Source: Caulobacterales bacterium (GTDB taxonomy: Bacteria; Pseudomonadota; Alphaproteobacteria; Caulobacterales; Caulobacteraceae). Taken from it: a DNA stretch of 64,000 nt. The translations under genes and the position numbers were made by a program. This document shows positions 9,685 to 19,066 of the stretch, piece by piece. The DNA lies in contig JAFLCS010000008.1 of NCBI GenBank assembly GCA_017302105.1, positions 1-64,000 of the forward strand, given 5' to 3'. The stretch's first letter is position 1, and each line of letters opens with the position of its first letter. A model generated the notes under the pieces. The model saw nothing but the letters and a program-made list of their open reading frames with translations. It did not search any database and was not told the DNA's origin.

Positions 9685-11925
9685 CTAAGCCCTCAGCCGT
9701 TTCATCCCGCGCGGGGCGACCTTGCCGGCCTGGGCGCGTTTGCCCAGCCAGTCGCGCCAGTCGGGCCATTGCCGCGTGCGGCCGCCGGTCTCGGGCCAGG
9801 TCGGGCCGGTCTCGGCGTTGAACACCATCAGGTCGGCCATGCCCTTCTTGTCCGAAGTCAGCTTGACGCCCTTGCCGCGCGGCATCTCGGGCAGTTCATT
9901 CAGCGGGAAGACCAACGCCTTGCCGGCCTTGCCCAGCACCGCGACATGATCGCCCTCGGCCGGGGTGCAGACCCGGGCCACGCCGTTCATCACCTGCTTG
10001 CCCGCCCGCCGGGCCGACAGGGCCTCATCTTCGGGCAGAATGAAGCCGTAGCCGGCCTCGGACGCCAGCACCAGCTTGCGCCCCGGCTTGTGAGCCATCA
10101 CCCCGACCAGTTCGGCACCCTCTTCCAGATCGAGCATCAGCCTGAGCGGCTCGCCATGCCCGCGTCCGCTCGGCAGCTTGTCGCAGCCCAGGGTGAAGGC
10201 CCGCCCGTCCGAGGCGAAGATCAACAGCTTGTCCGTCGTCTCGGCCGGGACCAGCCAGGCCAGCTTGTCCCCCTCCTTGAACTTCAGCTCGGACGGATCC
10301 TCGACCTTGCCTTTGGCCGCCCGGATCCAGCCGCGCTCGGACAGGACCACGGTGATGGCCTCGCGCACGATGAAGGCCTCAACCGGCGGCGCCGCCGCCG
10401 TCTCGGCCGCCTCGTCGAAGCTGGAGCGCCCGGTCACGCCGCTGGGCCGCTCGGCCTGGCCCGGATCGCCCGCCGCCAGCTGTTTGCGCACGTCCTTCAG
10501 CCCGGCCCCGACCAGCTTCCACTGCTTCTTATCGCTATCGAGCAGCTCTGCGATCCCGGCCCGTTCGACCGTCAGCTCGCCGTGCTCGTTCTTGAGCGTC
10601 ATCTCCTCCAGCCGGGCCAGATTTCTCAGGCGCGTATCCAGGATGTAATCGGCCTGGGCTTCGCTCAGACCGAAGCGCGCGATCAGCTCGGCCTTGGGGT
10701 GCTCGGCCTCGCGCACGATGCGGATCACCTCATCCAGATTGAGGAAGGCGATCAGCAAGCCGTCCAGCAGGTGCAGCCGCCGATCGATCTTGCCCAGCCG
10801 GTTGCGCGCCCGCCGCACCAGCACCTCGCGCCGGTGATCCAGGAAGGCCGTCAGACACGCCTTCAGCCCCATCACCCGAGGCGCGCCGGTGTCGTCCAGC
10901 ACGTTCATATTGACCGAGAACCGGTTCTCCAGCGCCGACAGCCGAAACAGGCTCTCCATCAGGTGCTCGGGCTCGACCGCGCGGCTCTTGGGCTCCAGCA
11001 CGATCCTCAGATCCTCGGCCGATTCATCGCGCACATCAGCCAGGAGCGGCGCCTTCTTGGCCTCGATCAGTCCGGCCAGATCCTCGATCAGCTTGCCCTT
11101 CTGGACCTGATACGGGATCTCGGTGATCACCACCTGCCACTGGCCCCGGCCCAGATCCTCGACCGCGTAGCGCGCCCGCACCCGGATCGAGCCGCGCCCG
11201 GTCTCATAGGCGTCTTGGATCGACGCCGGCTTCTCGACGATGACGCCGCCAGTCGGGAAGTCCGGCCCCGGCACATGGGCCATCAGGGCCTCGGTCGTCG
11301 CCTGCGGATCGTCCAGCAACAACAGGCAGGCGTCGATCAGCTCCATGGCGTTGTGCGGCGGGATCGAGGTCGCCATGCCCACCGCGATGCCGGCCGCGCC
11401 GTTAGCCAGCAGGTTCGGGAAGCCCGCCGGCACCACAACCGGCTCTTCGTCCTCGCCGTCATAGGTCGGGCGGAAGTCGACGACGTCCTCGTCGATCCCA
11501 TCCATCAACAGCGCCGCCGCCGAGGTCAGCCGGCACTCGGTGTAGCGCATGGCCGCCGGGTTATCCCCGTCGATATTGCCGAAATTGCCCTGACCGTCGA
11601 TCAGCGGATAGCGCTGGGCGAAGTCCTGGGCCAGGCGAACCAGGGCGTCATAGATCGACTGGTCGCCGTGTGGGTGAAAGCTGCCCATCACCTCGCCGAC
11701 CACCTTGGCGCATTTCTTGGCCGACCCCTCCGGGTTCAGCCGCATCCGGTGCATGGCGTACAGCAGCCGCCGGTGCACCGGCTTCAGGCCATCGCGCACG
11801 TCCGGCAGGGCCCGCGACGAGATGGTCGACAGGGCATAGGCGAGATACCGCCGCGACAACGCTTCGGACAGCGGTTCATCGACAATGCGGCCGCCGTCTT
11901 CGGGTGGAGGCGTCATAAGGGTCAT
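9685..11925 (-). CDS. parC: DNA topoisomerase IV subunit A
   Basis: A 746-residue type IIA topoisomerase A subunit. The catalytic Tyr is Tyr128 in AMRYTECRLT, and the quinolone-determining region is FHPHGDQSIYDAL. The position matching E. coli ParC Ser80 is Gln89. The C-terminal part holds the degenerate beta-pinwheel blades, shorter than in GyrA, and lacks a GyrA box, which favours ParC. It lies 45 bases after recO in the same direction. Confidence 0.93.
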   Translation of the reverse strand: MTLMTPPPEDGGRIVDEPLSEALSRRYLAYALSTISSRALPDVRDGLKPVHRRLLYAMHRMRLNPEGSAKKCAKVVGEVMGSFHPHGDQSIYDALVRLAQDFAQRYPLIDGQGNFGNIDGDNPAAMRYTECRLTSAAALLMDGIDEDVVDFRPTYDGEDEEPVVVPAGFPNLLANGAAGIAVGMATSIPPHNAMELIDACLLLLDDPQATTEALMAHVPGPDFPTGGVIVEKPASIQDAYETGRGSIRVRARYAVEDLGRGQWQVVITEIPYQVQKGKLIEDLAGLIEAKKAPLLADVRDESAEDLRIVLEPKSRAVEPEHLMESLFRLSALENRFSVNMNVLDDTGAPRVMGLKACLTAFLDHRREVLVRRARNRLGKIDRRLHLLDGLLIAFLNLDEVIRIVREAEHPKAELIARFGLSEAQADYILDTRLRNLARLEEMTLKNEHGELTVERAGIAELLDSDKKQWKLVGAGLKDVRKQLAAGDPGQAERPSGVTGRSSFDEAAETAAAPPVEAFIVREAITVVLSERGWIRAAKGKVEDPSELKFKEGDKLAWLVPAETTDKLLIFASDGRAFTLGCDKLPSGRGHGEPLRLMLDLEEGAELVGVMAHKPGRKLVLASEAGYGFILPEDEALSARRAGKQVMNGVARVCTPAEGDHVAVLGKAGKALVFPLNELPEMPRGKGVKLTSDKKGMADLMVFNAETGPTWPETGGRTRQWPDWRDWLGKRAQAGKVAPRGMKRLRA

Positions 11926-11970
11926 GGACGTGATCTAGCGGATTCTTGGCGGCGGCGCATGGCCCGCCGC

Positions 11971-12702
11971 CTAGAGAAGCCCCGCTGCGGACAGCTTTTC
12001 CACAAGCCGATCCCGAGCGTCCGGCAAGGGCTTGTCCATCGGGTGAAAGACGTGCCGCTCCAGGAAGAAGCCTGTAAGGGCGAATCCCTTGCCGATATCG
12101 CCGGGCTCCAGGCCATTGCGGCTGGAAACCAGAAAGGCCGGCAGGGCCAGCAGTCGATCGGCATAGGGCAGTCCTGCAGCCAGACTTACCGCATGACCGG
12201 TGCGTGGACTGACCCAGACGAGGGTCTCCGTCGCTCCAGTCGCCGCACAGACCTTCAGGTCCAGCCCGAAACCCAGCGCATCCAGCAGACCCAGTTCGTA
12301 CCGGACAAAGACCGCCGGCCAGACCTCGCGATGAACCAGGGCGTCGGCCAGGGTCTCCAGGGCCAGGAAGGCCCCTGGATGCGGCTCGCGTTCGTGCAGC
12401 GCCCCCTGAGCCACCGCCGCCGCCGCGGTCAGCCCCTGCAGGGCCAGCGGATCATCGAACAAGGCCGCCGCACCCTCGCCCACTGGCTCCAGCCGCACAG
12501 ACCCCAGATGTTCGCTCGTCCGCGCCCGATAGTCCGCCAGTACCCGCGATCCCGGCTGCAGGTACGGCTTCATCTTGCGCGAGGCCCCACCCGCAACATA
12601 GGCGAGGATGCGACCGTGATCCCGCGTCAGCAGATCAACCAACGCCCCGGTTTCCCCGTGGGAACGGGCTGCCAGCACAAAGGCGTCATCCTGAAACTCC
12701 AT
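11971..12702 (-). CDS. recO: DNA repair protein RecO
   Basis: A 243-residue RecO: an N-terminal OB-fold (DDAFVLAARSHGETGALVDLLT, AYVAGGASRKMKPYLQPG) followed by a helical domain. RecO works with RecR to load RecA onto SSB-coated single strands in gap repair. It starts three bases after the stop of the upstream lipoprotein gene, in the same run as era, a frequent neighbour of recO. Confidence 0.93.
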   Translation of the reverse strand: MEFQDDAFVLAARSHGETGALVDLLTRDHGRILAYVAGGASRKMKPYLQPGSRVLADYRARTSEHLGSVRLEPVGEGAAALFDDPLALQGLTAAAAVAQGALHEREPHPGAFLALETLADALVHREVWPAVFVRYELGLLDALGFGLDLKVCAATGATETLVWVSPRTGHAVSLAAGLPYADRLLALPAFLVSSRNGLEPGDIGKGFALTGFFLERHVFHPMDKPLPDARDRLVEKLSAAGLL

Positions 12703-12705
12703 GGG

Positions 12706-13035
12706 CTATTGCGCGAACGCACACCCCGTCGATGAGGCGATGTAGCCATAGGTCGTCGGCTCCATGTCGGGTTCAACGAAATCGCCCGAACAGCTGACCG
12801 AAGCGCCGTCCGCCAGACGGACCAGTATCATACCGCCCCCCTCGCAGGTTGCGGGAGCGCGCGCGACCCAGACCTGCCCTTGACGTTCCATCTCAAAGTG
12901 CTCGTCGCACAGCATCAGCTGGGCTCCAGCGATCTCGGCCTCATGCGACAGCACGCGGTATTCGACGGTCGGCGAGCCACTCTGGCCGCAGCCGGTCAGC
13001 ACCAGCCCGGCCGCCATCATCGTCGCAGGCCTCAA
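12706..13035 (-). CDS. Small predicted lipoprotein
   Basis: A 109-residue protein beginning MRPATMMAAGLVLTGCGQ, with lipobox LTGC. The mature domain contains four cysteines (CDEHFEM, TCEGGGM, SCSGDF, GCAFAQ), possibly two disulfides. No family recognised. Its start overlaps the stop of the upstream SnoaL-like gene by four bases and it ends three bases before recO. Confidence 0.65.
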   Translation of the reverse strand: MRPATMMAAGLVLTGCGQSGSPTVEYRVLSHEAEIAGAQLMLCDEHFEMERQGQVWVARAPATCEGGGMILVRLADGASVSCSGDFVEPDMEPTTYGYIASSTGCAFAQ

Positions 13036-13994
13036 GGCTGACCGCCGTCTGGCTCTGCCGCGCGAATGCGGGCGGTCATGTCGCGCGCCAAGGCGTTCGG
13101 GATCGGGAAGGTCAGAGCGTAATAGGCGATCTTCCAGACCCCTTCGTCGCCGCGTACCAGCACCCCAGTCCCCCGGCTCGTTCCATAGCTCTCACTGTCC
13201 AGGATTTCGTCGAACCAGGCGACGCAGGCGCAGTCCGTCGGGGCGATCGAGACATGGCGTTCCCGCGGCGCATAGGTCCAGCCACGACCCCGGCTGAAAT
13301 AAGGTTCCGCGAAGGCCCGGAACTCGTCCAGCGTCCACAACTCGGTTGCGTCCGTCCCGCGATAGAGGGCGTCAGCCGTGAACAGGGAGAAGTAGGTTGC
13401 CCCATCGGCGTGGGCCGCTGCTTGGTGCAGGCGATCCAGCGTCAGAGAAATGTCAGCGACCGCCGGAGACGGCCGGTGATCCAGCGGCCCCTCAGGCTGC
13501 GGATTGGCTGCCTCCCACGCCCGGATCTCACCTGTCATCTCTCGGGCCAGATCGTTGGGGATCGGGTAGGTCAGAGCATTACGCCAGATCCGCCAGTCAC
13601 CTTCGTCTGAGCGACGGACCACCGCTGTACTGACAGCTGTGCCGTAGGTCTGGGAGTCGAGAACCTGATCGACCCAGGCCAGGCATTCGCATGGGTCCGG
13701 CGACATCACGATCCGGCGCTCCCGGGACGAATAGGTCCATCCTTCTCCATGCTCGAAATAGGGCCGAACAAATCCTTCAAAGGCCTCATAGGTCCAGCGT
13801 TCGGATAAATCGTTGCCGATCCAGATCAAGTCCGGATCGAGCCGACCCAGATAGGCCTCCGTATCGAGGCGGGTCGCCGCTGCATCCAGCGCATCAAAGG
13901 ATGCCGCGATCTGTGTTGGCGCGGTCGGCTCGGATTCAGCCGGAGTGACCAGCAAGATCAGCGAGACAAGGCCCACTGGAAGGGTTGCCGACAT
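13032..13994 (-). CDS. Exported protein with two tandem SnoaL-like domains
   Basis: A 320-residue protein with a signal peptide (MSATLPVGLVSLILLVTPA). The mature part is two copies of a SnoaL/DUF4440-like (NTF2-fold) domain of about 135 residues. The copies share matched segments: ERWTYEAFEGFVRPYFEHG against ELWTLDEFRAFAEPYFSRG, PCECLAWVDQVLDSQTYGT against DCACVAWFDEILDSESYGT, and ALTYPIPNDLAREMT against ALTFPIPNALARDMT. The start at 13994 has a GGAGG six bases upstream. Function unknown. Confidence 0.75.
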   Translation of the reverse strand: MSATLPVGLVSLILLVTPAESEPTAPTQIAASFDALDAAATRLDTEAYLGRLDPDLIWIGNDLSERWTYEAFEGFVRPYFEHGEGWTYSSRERRIVMSPDPCECLAWVDQVLDSQTYGTAVSTAVVRRSDEGDWRIWRNALTYPIPNDLAREMTGEIRAWEAANPQPEGPLDHRPSPAVADISLTLDRLHQAAAHADGATYFSLFTADALYRGTDATELWTLDEFRAFAEPYFSRGRGWTYAPRERHVSIAPTDCACVAWFDEILDSESYGTSRGTGVLVRGDEGVWKIAYYALTFPIPNALARDMTARIRAAEPDGGQP

Positions 13995-14103
13995 CTGTTC
14001 CTCCGTCAGTTCTCGATGGTGGTCACCATAGCGTGGCACCAGTTGCGGGGGGATCCGGTTTTGTCCATCGGCGGGGGTCGATCCCGCATCGCAGGCAACC
14101 TCA

Positions 14104-15045
14104 TCAGACGTCGAAATCCAGCCCGACCTGGCCGTAAAGGTCGCGGCGCTCGGCCCAACGCTCATCGGTTTTGACCGTAATAAACAGGTGAACCTTACGG
14201 CCCATCAGTTCACCCAGCTCCTCACGCGCGGCCTGACCGATCCACTTCAGCGTCTGGCCGCCCTTCCCCAGAACGATCGCACGCTGGCTGTCGCGCTCGA
14301 CATAGACGGCCTGTTCGATCCGGGCGGACCCGTCGGGCCTGTCTTCAAACGCGGTGGTCTCGACAGCCGCAGCATAGGGCAGTTCGTCATGGACCCTGAG
14401 ATAGATCTTCTCGCGCGTGATCTCGGCGGCCAGCAGCCGCATCGGCAGATCCGCCGCCTGATCCTCGGGGTAGAGCCACGGCCCCTCGGGCATGAGCGAA
14501 GCCAGCCGGGCCTTCAGATCGTCGACGCCCGAACCCCGGCTGGCCGAAATCATGAAGACCTCGCTGTAGGCACCGGTGTCGAAATAGGCTTGGGTTACGG
14601 CCAAAAGGCTGTCCCGCTTGATGCCGTCGATCTTGTTCAGCGCCAGAACGGCTTTCGTTCCGGCGGACTTCAGGCCTTCAGTAATCGCCTGGGCATCCTC
14701 AATCTGGCGATGATCGGCCGCCTTGGCGCGGCCCTCAGCCACGGCCAGTTCAGACTGGACGTCGACCAGGTGAACCACCGCGTCCGCATCCTCGGCTCCG
14801 CCCCAGGCCGAAGCCACCATCGCCCGGTCCAGCCGACGCCGCGGCTTGAAGATGCCCGGCGTATCGACCAGCACGACCTGGCTGCCGCCTTCGATAAAGA
14901 CACCGCGCACAGGAAAGCGCGTGGTCTGGACCTTCTGGGTCACGATCGACACCTTGGATCCGACCAGACGATTGGTCAGGGTGGATTTGCCGGCGTTGGG
15001 AGCCCCGATCAGGGCCACGAAACCGGCACGGCGGGTCTGGCTCAT
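14104..15045 (-). CDS. era: GTPase Era
   Basis: A 313-residue Era: G1 GAPNAGKST, G3 DTPGI, G4 NKID, then a C-terminal KH RNA-binding domain (VLGKGGQTLKWIGQAAREEL). Era binds the 3' end of 16S rRNA and acts in 30S maturation. It overlaps the rnc stop by four bases, the classic rnc-era pairing. Confidence 0.96.
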   Translation of the reverse strand: MSQTRRAGFVALIGAPNAGKSTLTNRLVGSKVSIVTQKVQTTRFPVRGVFIEGGSQVVLVDTPGIFKPRRRLDRAMVASAWGGAEDADAVVHLVDVQSELAVAEGRAKAADHRQIEDAQAITEGLKSAGTKAVLALNKIDGIKRDSLLAVTQAYFDTGAYSEVFMISASRGSGVDDLKARLASLMPEGPWLYPEDQAADLPMRLLAAEITREKIYLRVHDELPYAAAVETTAFEDRPDGSARIEQAVYVERDSQRAIVLGKGGQTLKWIGQAAREELGELMGRKVHLFITVKTDERWAERRDLYGQVGLDFDV

Positions 15046-15740
15046 CGGGGCCCTTCGCGCTTGAGCAACATTTCCAGGGCGGCGGCTTTCTCAGCCCACT
15101 GGCGGGATCGACCCCGGCCCTGTTCGGGCTCGAAGCCCTGGACGGAAACCTCGACCACAAACTCCGGCGCATGGTCCGGCCCAGTGCGGCGGATGACCTG
15201 ATAACTGGGCAGCGGCAGACCACGTCCTTGCGCCCATTGTTGGAGTTCGGTCTTGGGATCTAGCGCCCCGGCCTGGCCAATGGACGCGAACTCCTCGGAC
15301 CAGGCCTCCATGAAGAAGGCGCGCGCCGTGTCGAGATCCCCATCAATATAGATCGCAGCCATCAAGGCTTCGACGGCATCCCCGAGAATTGTGGTCTTGT
15401 CCCGCCCACCCGACCGGGTCTCCCCCGGTGACAGTCTCAGGGCGGGGCCCAGATCGATACGGCGGGCCACCCGCGCACAGGCCTGACCGTTGACCAGCGC
15501 CGCCAGGCGCGGCGACAGGCCCCCTTCGCGTTCGTCAGGATACAGTGCCAGCAGCCGTTCGGCCGTCAGCAGGCCCAGCACCCGGTCCCCCAGAAATTCC
15601 AACCGCTCATAATGGCGTGTGGGACGCGCGCCTTCAGTCACGCTCGGATGCGTGAGGGCGCGCTCCAGCAGCTCGCGATCCTTGAATACATGACCGATCC
15701 GCGCTTCGAGCGCTGCGATGGCCTTCTCGCGTGCGTTCAT
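15042..15740 (-). CDS. rnc: Ribonuclease III
   Basis: A 232-residue RNase III. The catalytic signature ERLEFLGDRVLGL lies near residue 45 and GDAVEALMAAIYID carries the second set of acidic residues. A double-stranded-RNA-binding domain forms the C-terminal third (TELQQWAQGRGLPLPSY). It processes rRNA precursors and structured RNAs. It overlaps lepB upstream and era downstream by four bases each. Confidence 0.96.
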   Translation of the reverse strand: MNAREKAIAALEARIGHVFKDRELLERALTHPSVTEGARPTRHYERLEFLGDRVLGLLTAERLLALYPDEREGGLSPRLAALVNGQACARVARRIDLGPALRLSPGETRSGGRDKTTILGDAVEALMAAIYIDGDLDTARAFFMEAWSEEFASIGQAGALDPKTELQQWAQGRGLPLPSYQVIRRTGPDHAPEFVVEVSVQGFEPEQGRGRSRQWAEKAAALEMLLKREGPR

Positions 15741-17275
15741 TCCAGATCGGTGAAGAACCGCTCTGTCCGGACGTTGGTAAACCAGCTCACCGGATTGCCC
15801 AGGCTGGCCCCCGGCGTCCAGGAGAACAGGATGATCTGGGCCTTGCCGACCAGATTTTCATGCGGGACCAGCCCGACACCACCCGCCTCCCAGACGTAAC
15901 GGCTGTCCATTGAATCGTCGCGGTTGTCACCCATCACGAAATAATGGCCGGCCGGAACCGTGAAGGCATCCGTGTCGTCGCTGGGCGAACCGGGTCCGAA
16001 GTCCTGGATGCGGAAGACGTGGCCGCCGGGAAGGGTCTCACGTAGCTGGATCGGCGTCTGACCCTCGAATGCTCCGCGAACCTGCGCGGCCTCCACGACC
16101 ACATCAGGCACCACCTCGCCATTGATATACAGGCGATTGGCAATCATCTGAACGGTATCGCCGGGCAGGCCGATGATCCGCTTGATGTAGTCGGTGTAGC
16201 CCTGTCCGTCGTTGTTCGGGCGCTTGAAGACGACGATGTCGCCGCGCTCCGCCATGTTGCTCAGAATGCGTCCTTCGAACAGCGGCGGACTCCAGGGCAT
16301 CGAATGACGCGAATAGCCATAGCTCCATTTCGACACGACGATGTAGTCGCCTTCGTAAAGGTTCGGCTCCATCGAGGCGGACGGAATCGTGAACGGCTGG
16401 AAGAAGAAGACCCGCACCACCATCGCGATCAACAGCGCGTAGATGACCGTGCGTACAATATCGAACAGCTCGGCGAAGAAGCCGCCGCTCTCGCGTTCGC
16501 GCTTGCTGCCGCTCTCACGCTGACGCCCGCGACCGCTATCTGTAATCGGACGAACCGGCTCACCGTCATCGAACGGCGCATCGCCCTGATCGCTCCAGAT
16601 AGGACGCGAGCCCACAGCCGCCGCTCCGGCGACGGCCCCCGCAACCGCGGCCCCGGCTGCGACGATTGCCGGATCGATCCCATCGCTTGACTCGGTCGGC
16701 TCCGGGGTCTCGGCAGCCGGTTCGGGCACAGGCTCGCCCGTCCCTTCAGCAGAGGCCTCGACCGGGGCCGCAGCTTCGGCCTCGACCGGTACATGATGCG
16801 GTTCGGCAGCCGCCTCGTGGACCACTGCCTCGGGCACCACCTCATGCGCCTCATCGCCGGCCGATGCGCTCACAGGCTCTGATCCAGCCTCGGAAACCGG
16901 GTCTGCCGCAGCCTCAACCACATCGTGATGCGTCGCCGTCGGGGCCTCGGCGCCGGTCGCCTCTTCAAGCGACGAAACCGGCAGATTGGAGGACTCGACC
17001 GGCTGCTCGTGCACCGATGGATCGTCAGCAGGTGCAGCGACCTCGGCGACTGGATCCGCTATAATTTCGGCTTCCGCGGCAGCCTCAGGCCCTGCGGCCG
17101 CTTCGGGCTCCACCGCGACGGTGGATTCAGCTTCAGCATCCGGCATCGCCCCCCCCTGCGGCTCGCTGCCCTCCGCGTGGATGTCCGGCCCAGGGTTCGG
17201 CTCGGGCGCAGGTTCAGGAGTCGGCGACGTGGCCGGCTCGTGCCCATGCTCTAGATTGTCGTCTTTTTCGCTCAT
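15737..17275 (-). CDS. lepB: Signal peptidase I with a long acidic N-terminal extension
   Basis: A 512-residue LepB. The enzyme occupies about residues 266-512: a membrane segment (VIYALLIAMVVRVFFF), nucleophile Ser301 in IPSASMEP, base Lys351 in GDIVVFKRP, and GDNRDDSMDSR at about 449-459. It cleaves signal peptides on the periplasmic face. The first 265 residues are unusual: an Ala/Glu/Pro/Val-rich low-complexity region, a hydrophobic Ala/Gly stretch (IVAAGAAVAGAVAGAAA, near 211) and an Arg/Ser-rich basic linker. Typical LepB is about 250-320 residues. The annotated start lacks a strong Shine-Dalgarno, so a shorter product from an internal start is possible. Confidence 0.9.
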   Translation of the reverse strand: MSEKDDNLEHGHEPATSPTPEPAPEPNPGPDIHAEGSEPQGGAMPDAEAESTVAVEPEAAAGPEAAAEAEIIADPVAEVAAPADDPSVHEQPVESSNLPVSSLEEATGAEAPTATHHDVVEAAADPVSEAGSEPVSASAGDEAHEVVPEAVVHEAAAEPHHVPVEAEAAAPVEASAEGTGEPVPEPAAETPEPTESSDGIDPAIVAAGAAVAGAVAGAAAVGSRPIWSDQGDAPFDDGEPVRPITDSGRGRQRESGSKRERESGGFFAELFDIVRTVIYALLIAMVVRVFFFQPFTIPSASMEPNLYEGDYIVVSKWSYGYSRHSMPWSPPLFEGRILSNMAERGDIVVFKRPNNDGQGYTDYIKRIIGLPGDTVQMIANRLYINGEVVPDVVVEAAQVRGAFEGQTPIQLRETLPGGHVFRIQDFGPGSPSDDTDAFTVPAGHYFVMGDNRDDSMDSRYVWEAGGVGLVPHENLVGKAQIILFSWTPGASLGNPVSWFTNVRTERFFTDLE

Positions 17276-17319
17276 TACGAGAACCCCGACCCCGGAAAAC
17301 GATACTGGCTAACGACTCA

Positions 17320-17721
17320 TTATGACAGGGGCAAGGCTTCGATCACAACGAAGGCTTGGGCATAGGGATACTCGTCGGTCAGAGACAGATGAATTCGGGC
17401 CCCATGCCCCTTCGGAACAAGACTCTCAAGGCGCGCGAGCGCGCCTCCCGTCAGGGCCAGTGTCGGCTGTCCGGACGACAGGTTCACCACCCCCATATCA
17501 CGCCAGTAAACGGCACCGCGCATCCCGGTTCCCAGCGCCTTGGCGCAGGCCTCCTTGGCCGCAAAACGCTTGGCGTAGCTGGCTGCGCGGTCCGGCTTGC
17601 GCTCGGAGCGTCGGCGTTCCAATTCGGTGAAGCAGCGATGGGTGAAACGCTCGCCGAACCGATCCAGGCTGGCCTGTATCCGGCGGATGTCAGAGAGATC
17701 AGACCCGATACCCAGGATCAT
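17320..17721 (-). CDS. acpS: Holo-[acyl-carrier-protein] synthase
   Basis: A 133-residue AcpS that transfers 4'-phosphopantetheine from CoA to acyl carrier protein. The two metal-binding motifs are IGSDLSDI at the N-terminus and [15 protein letters not shown] around residue 55. Its start overlaps the pdxJ stop by four bases; a 44-base gap separates it from lepB. The pdxJ-acpS-lepB-rnc-era order is a common proteobacterial arrangement. Confidence 0.95.
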   Translation of the reverse strand: MILGIGSDLSDIRRIQASLDRFGERFTHRCFTELERRRSERKPDRAASYAKRFAAKEACAKALGTGMRGAVYWRDMGVVNLSSGQPTLALTGGALARLESLVPKGHGARIHLSLTDEYPYAQAFVVIEALPLS

Positions 17722-18485
17722 CCGTCGATCTCCGCCCGGCCGGCGTCCATCGCCGCCCGCATTTTTTCGATCGCACCATCCAGGCCGACGAAAATGGCCT
17801 CTCCAATCAGGAAGTGTCCGATATTCAGCTCAACCACCTGGGGAATTGCCGCCAGGACGGGTGCCGTTTCGAAATCCAGACCATGACCAGCGTGCACCTC
17901 CAGGCCCAAATCGCCGGCCTGGACGGCTCCAGCCCGCAGCGCATCCAGAGCCGCACCCGCCTCCCGCGCGCGGCCCTCGCGCAGGTAGTCGCAGAAGGCC
18001 CCGGTGTGCAGTTCCACCACCTGAGCCCCAATGGCGGCGGCCAGCTCGATCTGGCGAGGATCGGCACCGATGAACAGCGACACCCGGCTGCCGGCGTAGC
18101 GCAGTCGTTCGACCGCAGCGGCAACCAGGTCCGCCTGACCCACAATGTCCAGCCCACCTTCGGTCGTGCGCTCCTCGCGTCGCTCCGGGACCAGGCAAAC
18201 GGCGTGCGGTCGGTGGTCCAGTGCAATAGCAATCATCTCGTCGGTAACCGCCATCTCAAGGTTGAGCGGACGGCCCGAGGCATCGAGCAGGTCGCTCAAT
18301 CGTTCGATGTCCAGATCAGAGATATGGCGTCGATCTTCGCGCAGATGCGCCGTGATGCCATCGGCCCCCGCGAGCAGAGCGATCTGGGCCGCCCGTACGG
18401 GGTCCGGCAGGTCACCCCCGCGCGCATTCCGCACCGTCGCGACGTGGTCGATGTTGACCCCGAGGCGGAGCGGCGCGGCGCTCAC
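17718..18485 (-). CDS. pdxJ: Pyridoxine 5'-phosphate synthase
   Basis: A 255-residue TIM-barrel enzyme that condenses 1-deoxyxylulose 5-phosphate with 3-amino-1-hydroxyacetone phosphate to give pyridoxine 5'-phosphate. Diagnostic segments are [31 protein letters not shown] and the C-terminal [18 protein letters not shown]. It overlaps pyrE and acpS by four bases at each end. Confidence 0.96.
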   Translation of the reverse strand: MSAAPLRLGVNIDHVATVRNARGGDLPDPVRAAQIALLAGADGITAHLREDRRHISDLDIERLSDLLDASGRPLNLEMAVTDEMIAIALDHRPHAVCLVPERREERTTEGGLDIVGQADLVAAAVERLRYAGSRVSLFIGADPRQIELAAAIGAQVVELHTGAFCDYLREGRAREAGAALDALRAGAVQAGDLGLEVHAGHGLDFETAPVLAAIPQVVELNIGHFLIGEAIFVGLDGAIEKMRAAMDAGRAEIDG

Positions 18486-19066
18486 GCCTTCAGCCTGCGG
18501 CTACCGGGATCCTCAACCGGAATCGCCGCCAGTTCCGGTGGCAACTCATCGGCGGGATAGGCCGCCACCTTCATCCGCGCCAGGGCGACCAGCGGCACAC
18601 CGATGTCGACCTCGCCGCCGGATCGATCCACGACACAGGCCGCCGCCACGACGTCGCCGCCCGCCGCCCCAATAGCCTCGATGCATTCTCGCGACGACAG
18701 GCCGGTGGTGACGATATCCTCGACCATCAGCACCCGTTGGCCGGGTTCCAGCGAAAAGCCGCGCCGCAAGGCGAACGCCCCTCCGACCCGCTCGACATAG
18801 AGCGCAGGCACGCCCAACTGGCGCGCCGTCTCATAGCCCGGAATGACCCCACCCATGGCCGGCGAGACCACGATGTCGACCGGCCCGATCTCGGCCCGCA
18901 CTCGTTCGGCCAACGCCTTGCATAGCCGCTCGCACCGCTCCGGATGGGCGAAGACCAGGTTCTTTTGCAGGAACATCGGGCTGTGCAGGCCCGACGACAG
19001 GATGAAGTGGCCTTCCCTCAGAGCTCCGACTGCGCGGAACTCATCCATCACCTCATCCAACTGCAT
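18482..19066 (-). CDS. pyrE: Orotate phosphoribosyltransferase
   Basis: A 194-residue PyrE. It joins orotate to PRPP to give OMP in pyrimidine synthesis. The PRPP-binding motif is [15 protein letters not shown], with [17 protein letters not shown] at the N-terminus. The stop overlaps pdxJ, so it is cotranscribed with the cofactor and RNA-processing genes downstream. The DUF6265 gene stops at 19067, directly adjacent. Confidence 0.96.
   Translation of the reverse strand: MQLDEVMDEFRAVGALREGHFILSSGLHSPMFLQKNLVFAHPERCERLCKALAERVRAEIGPVDIVVSPAMGGVIPGYETARQLGVPALYVERVGGAFALRRGFSLEPGQRVLMVEDIVTTGLSSRECIEAIGAAGGDVVAAACVVDRSGGEVDIGVPLVALARMKVAAYPADELPPELAAIPVEDPGSRRLKA

Noticed and set aside
9769-12735. 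A 988-codon plus-strand open frame opposite parC and recO
   Set aside because: It is the antisense shadow of parC and recO; no motif, signal or ribosome-binding site supports it.
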